Origin: Bacteroidota bacterium
GTDB lineage: Bacteria > Bacteroidota > Bacteroidia > B-17B0 > Aurantibacillaceae
Assembly: GCA_021156365.1 (NCBI GenBank)
Contig: JAJNDK010000012.1
Location: 62,001-126,000 of the forward strand
Reading direction: 5' to 3'
Length of the DNA stretch: 64,000 nt
Shown here: positions 49,761 to 58,286 of the stretch, in pieces
Layout of the letters: every line of letters begins with the position of its first letter
How positions within the stretch are numbered: position 1 is the stretch's first letter
Notes under the pieces: model-generated
What the model was told of the DNA's origin: nothing
Databases searched by the model: none
The model's input: only the letters and a program-made list of their open reading frames with translations
Made by a program: the position numbers and the translations under genes

Positions 49761-52688
49761 ATGAAAAAGATTTTTTTGTTTATTTTCCTGGTGGCAACGA
49801 TTGGTTCCCGGGCGCAGGATACAACCCTTGATTCCCTGAAGCTGTTACTGAAGAATGCCGGGCATGATTCCACGCGGGTAGCTGTACTTGTTGCTTTTGG
49901 TGAGACTATTTACGCACAGGACCCGGATACTGCAATTGTACTATGGAAACAGGCAAACAACCTTGCAGAACAAAATCTGAAAAATTATGCTGCAAGCTCA
50001 CCGGAATATTTAAATCTAAGCCGGTATCTTGCCAATTCGCTGAATAATATTGGCTATGTATACCACAACCAGGGTGATATACCTAAAACAATAGAGTATT
50101 GGAACAAAAGCCTGAAAGCGCGGGAGCAGATGAACGATAAAACCGGCATTGCCACTTCCTATAACAATTTTGGAGTGATGTACCTGCTGCAGGGTGATGT
50201 AGCCAAAGGCATCGACTATTTTCAAAAAAGCCTGAAACTTCAGGAAGAGCTCGGTAATAAAGATGGGATTGCAAATTCACTGAACAATATGGGAGTCATC
50301 TACGACGATCAGGGCGATCCGCAGAAAGCGCTGGAATATTATCAGCGAAGCTTACTGATGAATGAAGAAGTGAATAATAAAAAGAACATGGCTATAGCTC
50401 TCAATAATATTGCATACGTACTTCAGGGGCGCGGTGATCTGTCAAGAGCCCTTGAATATATGTTTAAAAGCCTGAAGATAAATGAAGAAATAAATGACAA
50501 ATATGGTCTGGGAGTTTGTTTCAATAACATTGGCAGTTTGTACGGCGACCAGGGGGATATACCAAGATCAATGGAGTATCAGCAAAAAAGCCTGGAAACA
50601 TTTGAAGCGATCGATCATAAAAAAGGAATGGTAACCTCGCTCAGAAACATTGGCAATGGATACGATCTGCAAGGTAATAGTGCAAAAGCGATGGACTATT
50701 TCCAGAATAGCCTGAAAGTAGCCGAGGAGATCAATGACAAGCAGGAAATAGCGTCTGCATTGTATTATATCGCTGGTATATATATGGAGCAGGGCGATCT
50801 GTCCAAAGCCCTGGACTACTTTGAAAGATCGCTGAAAATGAACGAAGAAATAAACTATAAGAAAAATATTTCTCTCAGCCTGATCAGTATCGCAGCTGTA
50901 TACAGAAAACAAAAGGAACACAGTAAAGCGATAGAATATCTGGACAGAAGCTTGAAATTGAGCCGTGAATTGAATTTTCCGATGAATATTAAAAACACGT
51001 CAAGGAACCTGTGTATAAACCACCTTGCATTGGCTTCATCTGATTCGGCATATGTATACGCATCGCTTTTGAAAAAAACAGCCAGCCAGCAGCTCGACAA
51101 AAATTACTACTCGCTTTCGGAAAATGAAAAGGAAAAATACTTTGCTACCATGGAAAAAGATTTTGCCTTGTACTTCGATTTTGCTGCAGGGTTTCATAAG
51201 AAATTCCCGAACCTTACGGATACAGCATACAATATCGCTTTAACCAACAAAGGATTGAGCTTAAAATCAAGTACCGCCATGCGTACGGCCATATTGAGCA
51301 GCAAGGATCCTTTATTGATTGCTCAGTATGAAAACTGGATTTTCCTTAAAAAGAAGATCGCTAAGCTTTATGAGAGTGGAAAGGATACAAAAGAACTGGA
51401 TAACAAAGCCAACGAACTCGAAAAAGAACTGGTTAAACAGTCGACGGCGTTCAGCGATTTTGATAAAGTAAAAAAACTGAACTGGAAGCAGGTGCAACAA
51501 GGATTAAAGACAGGCGAGGCTGCCATTGAATTTGTTCATTTCAAAAGTGAGCTGGACACCCTGCATCCGGTTAAATATGCTGCGCTGCTGATCAGGCAAC
51601 AGAGTGTTCATCCCGAAATGATCAGCCTGTGCACGGAAGCCGATCTGCAAAAAATACTGGGAACCTTCCAGGGGAACAATGCTGGTTTTGTGAATAAGAC
51701 ATACGGGACAAAAACCGAAGCACAAACTGCCTTATACGAAAAGATCTGGCAGCCAATGGAACCTTACCTGAAGGATGTTACTACGGTTTATTATTCACCT
51801 TCAGGACTGTTGCACAAAATTTCGTTCTCTGCGATAAGCCATAAAAAAAACAGTTTCCTGTGCGATACATACAATTTGAACAGGCAGGGCAGCACAGGAA
51901 AAATTGTTTTGCCGGATAATGCCAACTACTCGCATACAGATGAAGTAATGCTGATAGGCGGTATAAACTACAATACCGACAGTACGCCCAAGGAGATATG
52001 GAGCTACCTGCCGGGCACATTGAGCGAAGTGGAACAGATAGAAAAGCTGTTAGAAATAAAAAAAACAAAGACCGATTATTTTGTGGCGGTGAATGCGAAC
52101 GAAGAAAATGTGAAAAAAGTAGTTTCACGTGTGCAGCTGCTGCATATAGCCACGCATGGCTTCTTTTTTCCTGATCCTGAACAGGTGCGTGGAGAGCAAA
52201 AGTCAAAAACAGATCAGCCCGAAAATCTGACTTTCAGGGGAACTACGCATTATGCTGACTGGAGCTTTGTAAACAATAAAAATCCACTGATGCGGTCCGG
52301 TCTTGTGCTGGCTGCTGCTAATGATGTGTGGGAACGTGATCCACTGGCTGAAGGAGAGGATGGGATCTTAACGGCGCAGGAAGTAGCCAACCTGGATATG
52401 CGAAAAACGAAACTGGTGGTGCTTTCCGCCTGTGAAACCGGTTTGGGTGATATTAAAGGCAGCGAAGGCGTTTATGGCTTGCAGCGGGCTTTTAAAATGG
52501 CGGGAGTAAAAAATATAATTATGAGCCTGTGGCAGGTGCCTGATAAAGAAACCTCCGAATTTATGATCGGTTTCTACCAAAACCTGACTGCGGTAAAAGA
52601 CATAAAAAAAGCCTTCAACACCACACAAAAAGAAATGCGAAAAAAATACGATCCATATTACTGGGCGGCTTTTGTGCTGGTAGAATAA
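49761..52688 (+). CDS. Exported TPR-CHAT protein (caspase-like fold)
   Basis: 975 residues: a signal peptide (to about 19, GSRAQ), then eight or more 40-residue TPR repeats (about 70-430) of the type NNIGxVYxxQGDxxKAxEYxxKSLKxxEExNDK, a coiled helical region (about 480-600) and a CHAT domain (about 620-975). The caspase-like dyad is visible: His799 in LLHIATHGFFF and Cys891 in LSACETGLGD, followed by SEGVYGLQRAFKMAGVKNIIMSLWQVPD. CHAT proteins are cysteine proteases of the caspase/separase clan; TPR-CHAT partners of type III CRISPR are cytoplasmic, but this one has an export signal. No CRISPR genes are in the window. Substrate unknown; periplasmic proteolysis or signalling is inferred. Confidence 0.9.
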   Translation: MKKIFLFIFLVATIGSRAQDTTLDSLKLLLKNAGHDSTRVAVLVAFGETIYAQDPDTAIVLWKQANNLAEQNLKNYAASSPEYLNLSRYLANSLNNIGYVYHNQGDIPKTIEYWNKSLKAREQMNDKTGIATSYNNFGVMYLLQGDVAKGIDYFQKSLKLQEELGNKDGIANSLNNMGVIYDDQGDPQKALEYYQRSLLMNEEVNNKKNMAIALNNIAYVLQGRGDLSRALEYMFKSLKINEEINDKYGLGVCFNNIGSLYGDQGDIPRSMEYQQKSLETFEAIDHKKGMVTSLRNIGNGYDLQGNSAKAMDYFQNSLKVAEEINDKQEIASALYYIAGIYMEQGDLSKALDYFERSLKMNEEINYKKNISLSLISIAAVYRKQKEHSKAIEYLDRSLKLSRELNFPMNIKNTSRNLCINHLALASSDSAYVYASLLKKTASQQLDKNYYSLSENEKEKYFATMEKDFALYFDFAAGFHKKFPNLTDTAYNIALTNKGLSLKSSTAMRTAILSSKDPLLIAQYENWIFLKKKIAKLYESGKDTKELDNKANELEKELVKQSTAFSDFDKVKKLNWKQVQQGLKTGEAAIEFVHFKSELDTLHPVKYAALLIRQQSVHPEMISLCTEADLQKILGTFQGNNAGFVNKTYGTKTEAQTALYEKIWQPMEPYLKDVTTVYYSPSGLLHKISFSAISHKKNSFLCDTYNLNRQGSTGKIVLPDNANYSHTDEVMLIGGINYNTDSTPKEIWSYLPGTLSEVEQIEKLLEIKKTKTDYFVAVNANEENVKKVVSRVQLLHIATHGFFFPDPEQVRGEQKSKTDQPENLTFRGTTHYADWSFVNNKNPLMRSGLVLAAANDVWERDPLAEGEDGILTAQEVANLDMRKTKLVVLSACETGLGDIKGSEGVYGLQRAFKMAGVKNIIMSLWQVPDKETSEFMIGFYQNLTAVKDIKKAFNTTQKEMRKKYDPYYWAAFVLVE

Positions 52689-52843
52689 CCTGCCGGATCG
52701 TTCCGTTTTGCACTTTTCAGCTGTCTTTTGGGATATACCTCCTGTTTTTTGCTGATAATCAGCGTGATTGATCTCTTTTTGGGTGTGCAAATTCCTTATA
52801 TTTTTTCTAACTTCGTAGCCTGTCTTTATAAAAATCCCTTATT

Positions 52844-55573
52844 ATGGATAAATTTTCTTACCTCGGTACCAGTGACGTGAATGCAATCGAAAGCCTGTAC
52901 CAACAATACCTAAAAGATGAAAATTCGGTGGATACTTCCTGGAAGGATTTTTTCCGCGGATTCGATTTTGCCAAAGCCAATTATGACGAGCCGGTTTCCG
53001 GTGGCGCAATTCCTGAGAACATTGGGAAGGAATTTAAAGTAATAACCCTGATCAACGGGTACCGTCAGCGCGGACATTTGTTTACCAAAACCAATCCGGT
53101 GCGTCAACGCCGTTCATATGAGCCATCCCTTGCGCTTGAAAACTTCGGACTGGGCGACAAAGACCTGGATACAGTATTCCAGGCAGGAAATGAGATCGGC
53201 ATCGGGCCGGCTAAACTGAAAGATATTGTAGCGCACCTTGATCAGACATATTGCCAGAGTATAGGGGTAGAGTATTTGTTCATGCGCGAGCCTAAAGTAC
53301 TGAAGTGGTTGCAGGAGCGTATGGAAAAAAGCCGAAACACGCCCACTTTCAGCATCGAAGAAAAACGGACTATTCTTAAAAAATTAACACAGGCAGTTGT
53401 ATTCGAAAATTACCTGCATACCAAATTCGTCGGGCAAAAACGTTTTTCACTGGAAGGTGGAGAGGCCTTGATCCCTGCGATGGATACATTGATGGAACAT
53501 GCGGCCGATCTGGGTGTAGAAGATTTTGTGATCGGGATGCCACATCGCGGGCGTTTGAATGTGCTCACCAACATCATGAACAAAACCTATAAGGATGTGT
53601 TCACGGAATTTGAAGGCAGACCGAGCGAAGACAGCCTTTTCGACGGTGATGTAAAATACCACATGGGTTACAGCAGTGACCAGGTAAGCAATACCGGGAA
53701 GAAGATCCACATGAGCCTTACCCCGAACCCTTCTCACTTAGAAACGGTAAACCCGGTAGTGGAAGGAATTGTTCGTGCGAAGATCGACAACCGCCACAAC
53801 GGTGATTATAGCAAAGCATTACCGATCCTGCTTCATGGTGATGCAGCTATTGCAGGCCAGGGCATCGTATACGAAGTGTTGCAGATGAGCCAGCTGGATG
53901 GGTACAAAACAGGTGGAACGATCCATTTTGTAGTGAATAACCAGGTAGGCTTCACCACTAATTTTACCGATGGACGTTCATCCACCTATTGTACGGATGT
54001 GGCCAAAGTAGTATTGTCACCGGTATTCCACGTGAACGGCGATGATATTGAAGCGGTTTGTTTTGTAGCTAAATTAGCTATGGAATTCCGCCAGACTTTC
54101 CACAGGGATGTATTTGTGGATCTATTGTGCTACCGTAAATACGGACATAACGAAGGCGACGAGCCGCGTTTCACACAGCCGGTATTGTACAAAGCGATCG
54201 CTGCGCATCCGAACCCGAAAGATATTTACGTAAACAAATTAAAAGCAGAAGGCTCCCCATTAGGAGAAGAAGCGAAGGAAATAGAGACAGCTTTCAAAGC
54301 GGAGTTAGATGCTAACCTCGACGAAGCGAAGAAAACAGAAAAAGCAAAGATCACTTCTTTCCTCGAAGGCAACTGGACAGGGATTAAAAAAGCAGCGGAG
54401 CAGGATTTCGAAACTTCTCCCGGAACAGCTCTGGATAAAAAAGTATTCCTTGATCTCGCTAAGAAAATAACAGAATTGCCGAAGGATAAAAAGTTCTTCA
54501 ACAAGATCCAGAAAGTGTTTGACGACCGCAAAGCCATGATCGAAAATGATACTTACGATTGGGCAATGGGCGAGCTGTTAGGTTATGCATCCCTGATGAA
54601 CGAAGGGAACCATGTGCGTTTCAGCGGACAGGATGTGGAGCGTGGAACATTCTCTCACCGTCATGCAGTGGTGAAAGTAGAAGACAGCGAAGAAGAATAC
54701 ACACCGCTGAATAACATTGGTGCAAAAGGAGAATTAAGGATTTACAATTCATTGTTGAGTGAGTACGGTGTTTTAGGATTCGAATACGGGTATGCATTTG
54801 CTTCACCCAACATCCTTACCATTTGGGAAGCACAGTTCGGTGATTTTTTCAACGGGGCGCAGATCATTTTCGATCAGTACCTTTCTTCTGCCGAATACAA
54901 ATGGCAACGGATGAATGGCCTGGTGGTTTTATTACCGCATGGCTATGAAGGACAGGGCCCGGAGCATTCCTCCGCACGTATGGAGCGTTTCCTGCAAATG
55001 TGTGCAAAGAACAATATGCAGATCATCAATGCAACTACTCCGGCTCAGCAGTTCCATGCGATCCGCCGTCAGTTGAAGCGTGATTTCCGCAAGCCGCTGA
55101 TCTGTTTCACACCAAAGAAATTATTACGTTACCCATCCTGCGTAAGCAAGCTGGAAGATTTTACAAAAGAGAATTTCAGAGAAGTGCTGGATGATACAGC
55201 AGCAGATGCGAAGAAAGTAACACGTATTGCATTTTGCTCGGGTAAAGTGTATTACGACCTGTTGGAAAGAAGGGAGAAAGAAGGAACAGATGATATCGCA
55301 TTGGTGCGTATCGAACAGCTGTATCCATTCCCGCACAAGCAGGTGGATGCGATCCTGAAAAAATATGCGAAAGCGAAAGACCTGATGTGGGTGCAGGAAG
55401 AACCGGAAAACGCAGGACCGTGGAGACACGTGGATCATGCAGTGCGTTCGCTGAACCTGAAATACATTGGCCGTGATGAAGGGGCGTCTCCTGCAACCGG
55501 TTTCAGTAAAAAGCACAACCAGGAATTCGAAGAGATCATGAGCAAAGTATTTTCGAAAGTATTGGTGAAATAA
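52844..55573 (+). CDS. sucA: 2-oxoglutarate dehydrogenase E1 component
   Basis: 909 residues, normal SucA length. The N-terminus (SYLGTSDVNAIESLYQQYLKDENSVDTSWKDFF) is the E1o-specific start that binds E2. The thiamine diphosphate region shows HGDAAIAGQGIVYEVLQMSQL, FVVNNQVGFTT and NGDDIEAV; the C-terminal transketolase part has GYEGQGPEHSSARMERFLQ. It decarboxylates 2-oxoglutarate in the TCA cycle and passes the succinyl group to lipoyl-SucB. sucB follows 112 bases later; no lpd is adjacent. A TAACTTCG box near 52811 is one base off the -7 consensus. Confidence 0.97.
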   Translation: MDKFSYLGTSDVNAIESLYQQYLKDENSVDTSWKDFFRGFDFAKANYDEPVSGGAIPENIGKEFKVITLINGYRQRGHLFTKTNPVRQRRSYEPSLALENFGLGDKDLDTVFQAGNEIGIGPAKLKDIVAHLDQTYCQSIGVEYLFMREPKVLKWLQERMEKSRNTPTFSIEEKRTILKKLTQAVVFENYLHTKFVGQKRFSLEGGEALIPAMDTLMEHAADLGVEDFVIGMPHRGRLNVLTNIMNKTYKDVFTEFEGRPSEDSLFDGDVKYHMGYSSDQVSNTGKKIHMSLTPNPSHLETVNPVVEGIVRAKIDNRHNGDYSKALPILLHGDAAIAGQGIVYEVLQMSQLDGYKTGGTIHFVVNNQVGFTTNFTDGRSSTYCTDVAKVVLSPVFHVNGDDIEAVCFVAKLAMEFRQTFHRDVFVDLLCYRKYGHNEGDEPRFTQPVLYKAIAAHPNPKDIYVNKLKAEGSPLGEEAKEIETAFKAELDANLDEAKKTEKAKITSFLEGNWTGIKKAAEQDFETSPGTALDKKVFLDLAKKITELPKDKKFFNKIQKVFDDRKAMIENDTYDWAMGELLGYASLMNEGNHVRFSGQDVERGTFSHRHAVVKVEDSEEEYTPLNNIGAKGELRIYNSLLSEYGVLGFEYGYAFASPNILTIWEAQFGDFFNGAQIIFDQYLSSAEYKWQRMNGLVVLLPHGYEGQGPEHSSARMERFLQMCAKNNMQIINATTPAQQFHAIRRQLKRDFRKPLICFTPKKLLRYPSCVSKLEDFTKENFREVLDDTAADAKKVTRIAFCSGKVYYDLLERREKEGTDDIALVRIEQLYPFPHKQVDAILKKYAKAKDLMWVQEEPENAGPWRHVDHAVRSLNLKYIGRDEGASPATGFSKKHNQEFEEIMSKVFSKVLVK

Positions 55574-55580
55574 GCAAAAC

Positions 55581-55605
55581 GACCCCTTCGGGAATCTTAG
55601 GGGTC
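55581..55605 (+). other. Stem-loop between sucA and sucB
   Basis: GACCCCT (55581-55587) pairs with AGGGGTC (55599-55605) around an 11-base loop. There is no T run, so it is unlikely to terminate; it could set the mRNA end or the relative level of sucA and sucB. Confidence 0.4.
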
Positions 55606-55685
55606 ACATAATAAAATAAAACAAGGACTTGAAATAAAATTGAGAATAAACAAGAAACCCGAAACCCCAAATAAAAAATATTAAT

Positions 55686-56951
55686 ATGGCAATCGTAGAA
55701 CTTAAAGTACCAAGCCCGGGAGAATCCATTACAGAAGTAACCATTGCACGCTGGGTGAGAAACACCGGCGATGTGGTGGAAAAGGATGAAGTGCTTGCCG
55801 AGATCGACTCCGACAAAGCGACACTGACCCTCAACGCAGAAGAATCCGGAAAGATAGAAGTCCTGGCTGCGGAAGGAGACACCGTAAAAGTAGGGCAGGT
55901 AGTAGTAAAGATCGATACCTCCGTGAAACCGGAAGCGAAAAAGGCAGAGGCTCCGAAGACTGAAGTTAAAAAGGAAGAAGCGAAAAAAGAAGCTGCTCCT
56001 GAAGTTAAAAAGGAAACAGTTGTTGCTGAAAAAGGTACTACGTATGCTACCGGAACACCAAGCATTTCGGCTGCCAAAATAATGGCGGAGAATAATGTAA
56101 AATCCTCGCAGGTAAACGGCACCGGAAAAGACGGTCGCATTACCAAACAGGATGTATTATCAGCTTTATCCAACGGATTGCCTACAGCTGCTGCTGTTCT
56201 TTCCAACTCATGGAAAGGTGGCAGGGACAAGGATGTTCAGAAAATGACCTCGCTGCGAAAAGTGGTGGCCAAGCGTTTGGTTTCTGTGAAGAACGAAACA
56301 GCGATGCTGACTACTTTCAATGAAGTGGACATGAGTGCGATCTATGCATTGCGCGCAAAATACAAAGAGCAGTTTACCAAAGTGCATGGAGTGAATGTAG
56401 GGTTTATGAGCCTTTTTACCAAAGCAATATGTGAGGCATTGTACCATTATCCTGCCGTGAATGCGATGATCAATGGCGAAGAAATTGTTTACCATAAATA
56501 TTGTGATATCGGTATTGCAGTGAGTGCTCCGAAAGGATTGATGGTACCGGTGTTGAGGAATGCAGAGCAAATGAGCCTTGCACAGATCGAAGGTGGCATC
56601 AAAGAGCTTGCGCTAAAAGCACGCGATGGAAAATTAACGATCCCGGATATGGAAGGTGGAACTTTTACCATTACCAATGGCGGTGTGTTCGGTTCCATGA
56701 TGAGTACTCCGATCATTAACCCTCCGCAAAGTGCTATTTTAGGAATGCACAATGTGGTGGAACGTCCGATGGCAGTGAATGGTCAGGTGGTGATCCGCCC
56801 AATGATGTATGTGGCGCTCAGCTACGATCACCGTATTATCGACGGAAGAGAAAGCGTTGGTTTCCTGGTGAAAGTAAAAGAAATGCTGGAGAATCCGAGC
56901 CGTATATTGTTCGGAGGCAAAAATCCGGAAGAAGTATTATTAGGACTGTAA
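55686..56951 (+). CDS. sucB: Dihydrolipoyllysine-residue succinyltransferase (E2 of 2-oxoglutarate dehydrogenase)
   Basis: 421 residues. A lipoyl domain (1-80) carries the lipoylated Lys in [11 protein letters not shown]; a Lys/Glu/Ala-rich linker follows (80-120); an E3/E1-binding domain has [20 protein letters not shown] and GRITKQDVL (about 125-160); the catalytic domain (about 190-421) has [17 protein letters not shown] with the active-site His and Asp near 380. One lipoyl domain, as in most SucB. It transfers the succinyl group to CoA. It is 112 bases after sucA and ends at a long imperfect terminator hairpin. Confidence 0.97.
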   Translation: MAIVELKVPSPGESITEVTIARWVRNTGDVVEKDEVLAEIDSDKATLTLNAEESGKIEVLAAEGDTVKVGQVVVKIDTSVKPEAKKAEAPKTEVKKEEAKKEAAPEVKKETVVAEKGTTYATGTPSISAAKIMAENNVKSSQVNGTGKDGRITKQDVLSALSNGLPTAAAVLSNSWKGGRDKDVQKMTSLRKVVAKRLVSVKNETAMLTTFNEVDMSAIYALRAKYKEQFTKVHGVNVGFMSLFTKAICEALYHYPAVNAMINGEEIVYHKYCDIGIAVSAPKGLMVPVLRNAEQMSLAQIEGGIKELALKARDGKLTIPDMEGGTFTITNGGVFGSMMSTPIINPPQSAILGMHNVVERPMAVNGQVVIRPMMYVALSYDHRIIDGRESVGFLVKVKEMLENPSRILFGGKNPEEVLLGL

Positions 56952-56963
56952 ACAAAATAATAA

Positions 56964-57025
56964 CCCGCCTGCTTCCAATTGGTCCCTGAGGCTCTCGAAA
57001 GGACAATTTGAAGCGGGCGTTTTTT
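56964..57025 (+). terminator. Long imperfect terminator hairpin adjoining the next start codon
   Basis: Sequence 56964-56985 pairs imperfectly with 57001-57019: the outer CCCGC/GCGGG, GCTTC/GAAGC and inner GGTCC/GGAC segments, with small bulges. Six T follow at 57020-57025. The ATG of the next gene is at 57028, so the hairpin occupies its whole 5 prime flank. Confidence 0.7.
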
Positions 57026-57027
57026 AT

Positions 57028-57648
57028 ATGGAGAAGCAACCGATCGAATTACATATTCAGCTTACGGAAACGGATTATTACGATTTTCTGAAAGCGAATT
57101 ACAAAGTCCGGGGTATTTATACCAACTTGTGGTTCTTTGGTATCTATGCCTTCCTGATCCTTATTATTGCAGCTGTAACCGCTATATTCACCGGGAGTTT
57201 TTCTTTTGGCAGCCTCATCTTGCCTTGCATTTTCACGGTTTTCGTGGTCGCTATGTTTTATGAGATGAAGAAAAAAAGCAGGAAGTATTTTTATACCGAT
57301 GCTACTATCAGTAAACCATTTACGATCCTCATCGACGAAGAAGGACTGGAAGTAAAAAGCGATGCCAGCTACTGGAGATTGAAATGGCAGGAGCTGTACA
57401 ATTTTATGGTTACACAAAAAGGCATCCTCATTTATACTTCACCTGTGAAAGCGCTTATAATTCCTGAACGATTCCTCGCTACCGGAATGCAGATAGAGAC
57501 TGTTTCAAATCTGTTGCATGAGCATTTAAACGTAAAGAAGATAGACAAGAGCGTAAAGATCCGTAATTATGTCCGCATCGGAATACTCATCGTGGTTGTT
57601 CTTTTTGTTGTCTTCACGATGTACGAAGTGTTGTCGGAAGTGAAATAA
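57028..57648 (+). CDS. YcxB-like membrane protein
   Basis: 206 residues. Two adjacent membrane spans (about 33-75: FFGIYAFLILIIAAVTAIFTG and LILPCIFTVFVVAMFY) are followed by a YcxB-type domain (DATISKPFTILIDEEGLEVKSDASYWRLKWQELYNFMVTQKGILIYTSPVKALIIPERF) and a third C-terminal span (YVRIGILIVVVLFVVFTMY). Family function is unknown. The terminator of sucB lies directly before the ATG, so expression must come from read-through or from an unseen promoter within it. Confidence 0.8.
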   Translation: MEKQPIELHIQLTETDYYDFLKANYKVRGIYTNLWFFGIYAFLILIIAAVTAIFTGSFSFGSLILPCIFTVFVVAMFYEMKKKSRKYFYTDATISKPFTILIDEEGLEVKSDASYWRLKWQELYNFMVTQKGILIYTSPVKALIIPERFLATGMQIETVSNLLHEHLNVKKIDKSVKIRNYVRIGILIVVVLFVVFTMYEVLSEVK

Positions 57649-57656
57649 TAATGCAC

Positions 57657-58226
57657 TCAGACAAATTTCCGGTTCCGGATGTCCTCGAAAAATTCCACAA
57701 AATATTCATACAACAAATCTTCATTTTCTATAAAGAGTTGCAATGATTCATTCAGGATCATCCTGTTCTTTATGCGATAGGTAATGCCTTTCAGTACCTG
57801 CTCGATCCCTTCCAGGTCGGCATACCGAAGCAGTATATTTTCTTTCAGCATATACCCGAAAAAACGCCCGGCATTCTCGGGAAACAAATATTGCCAGGGA
57901 CGTAGAATGTCGTAGGTGTGAATCGCAAATTCATTCAGGGGAATCGTGGAATAGTTCCCGAAATGTTTTGCGAGCAGGTGATCAAAATACACATCGATCA
58001 GCACGCCACTGTATTTATCAAATTGAGAGGAGAAAACTTTTTTACCGGACAACACTACCGGATGGTGATCCGTGAAGTCGTCAATCGCCCTGTGCATAAG
58101 GATCCCATCCCGTACGCCAGGAGGATAATCATTAAAGTGATCGCCCTTCACCGAGTCGGCAATGAAGTTACCGGTCATCCGTTCAGGATCGGGCGAAGAG
58201 AGATATAAGTGGGCCAGGTAGTTCAT
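57657..58226 (-). CDS. acpH: Acyl carrier protein phosphodiesterase-like protein (DUF479)
   Basis: 189 residues. N-terminal MNYLAHLYLSSPDPERMTGNFIADSVKG and the GILMHRAIDDFTDHHP motif (His and Asp residues of the family) are present, as are DVYFDHLLAKHF and a helical rest. AcpH removes the phosphopantetheine arm from acyl carrier protein in E. coli; whether Bacteroidota members do so is inferred. The product is cytoplasmic. The gene converges on the YcxB-like gene with eight bases between stops. Confidence 0.85.
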   Translation of the reverse strand: MNYLAHLYLSSPDPERMTGNFIADSVKGDHFNDYPPGVRDGILMHRAIDDFTDHHPVVLSGKKVFSSQFDKYSGVLIDVYFDHLLAKHFGNYSTIPLNEFAIHTYDILRPWQYLFPENAGRFFGYMLKENILLRYADLEGIEQVLKGITYRIKNRMILNESLQLFIENEDLLYEYFVEFFEDIRNRKFV

Positions 58227-58286
58227 TTATAAATAATACCAGTGTCAGTTTTTGGTTAAGTGAATATAGTATATTTACATTGGAAA

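Noticed and set aside
50000-51000. Repeated 120-base DNA pattern suggestive of an array
   Set aside because: It reflects the 40-residue TPR repeats of the CHAT protein; there are no constant direct repeats with unique spacers, so it is not a CRISPR array.
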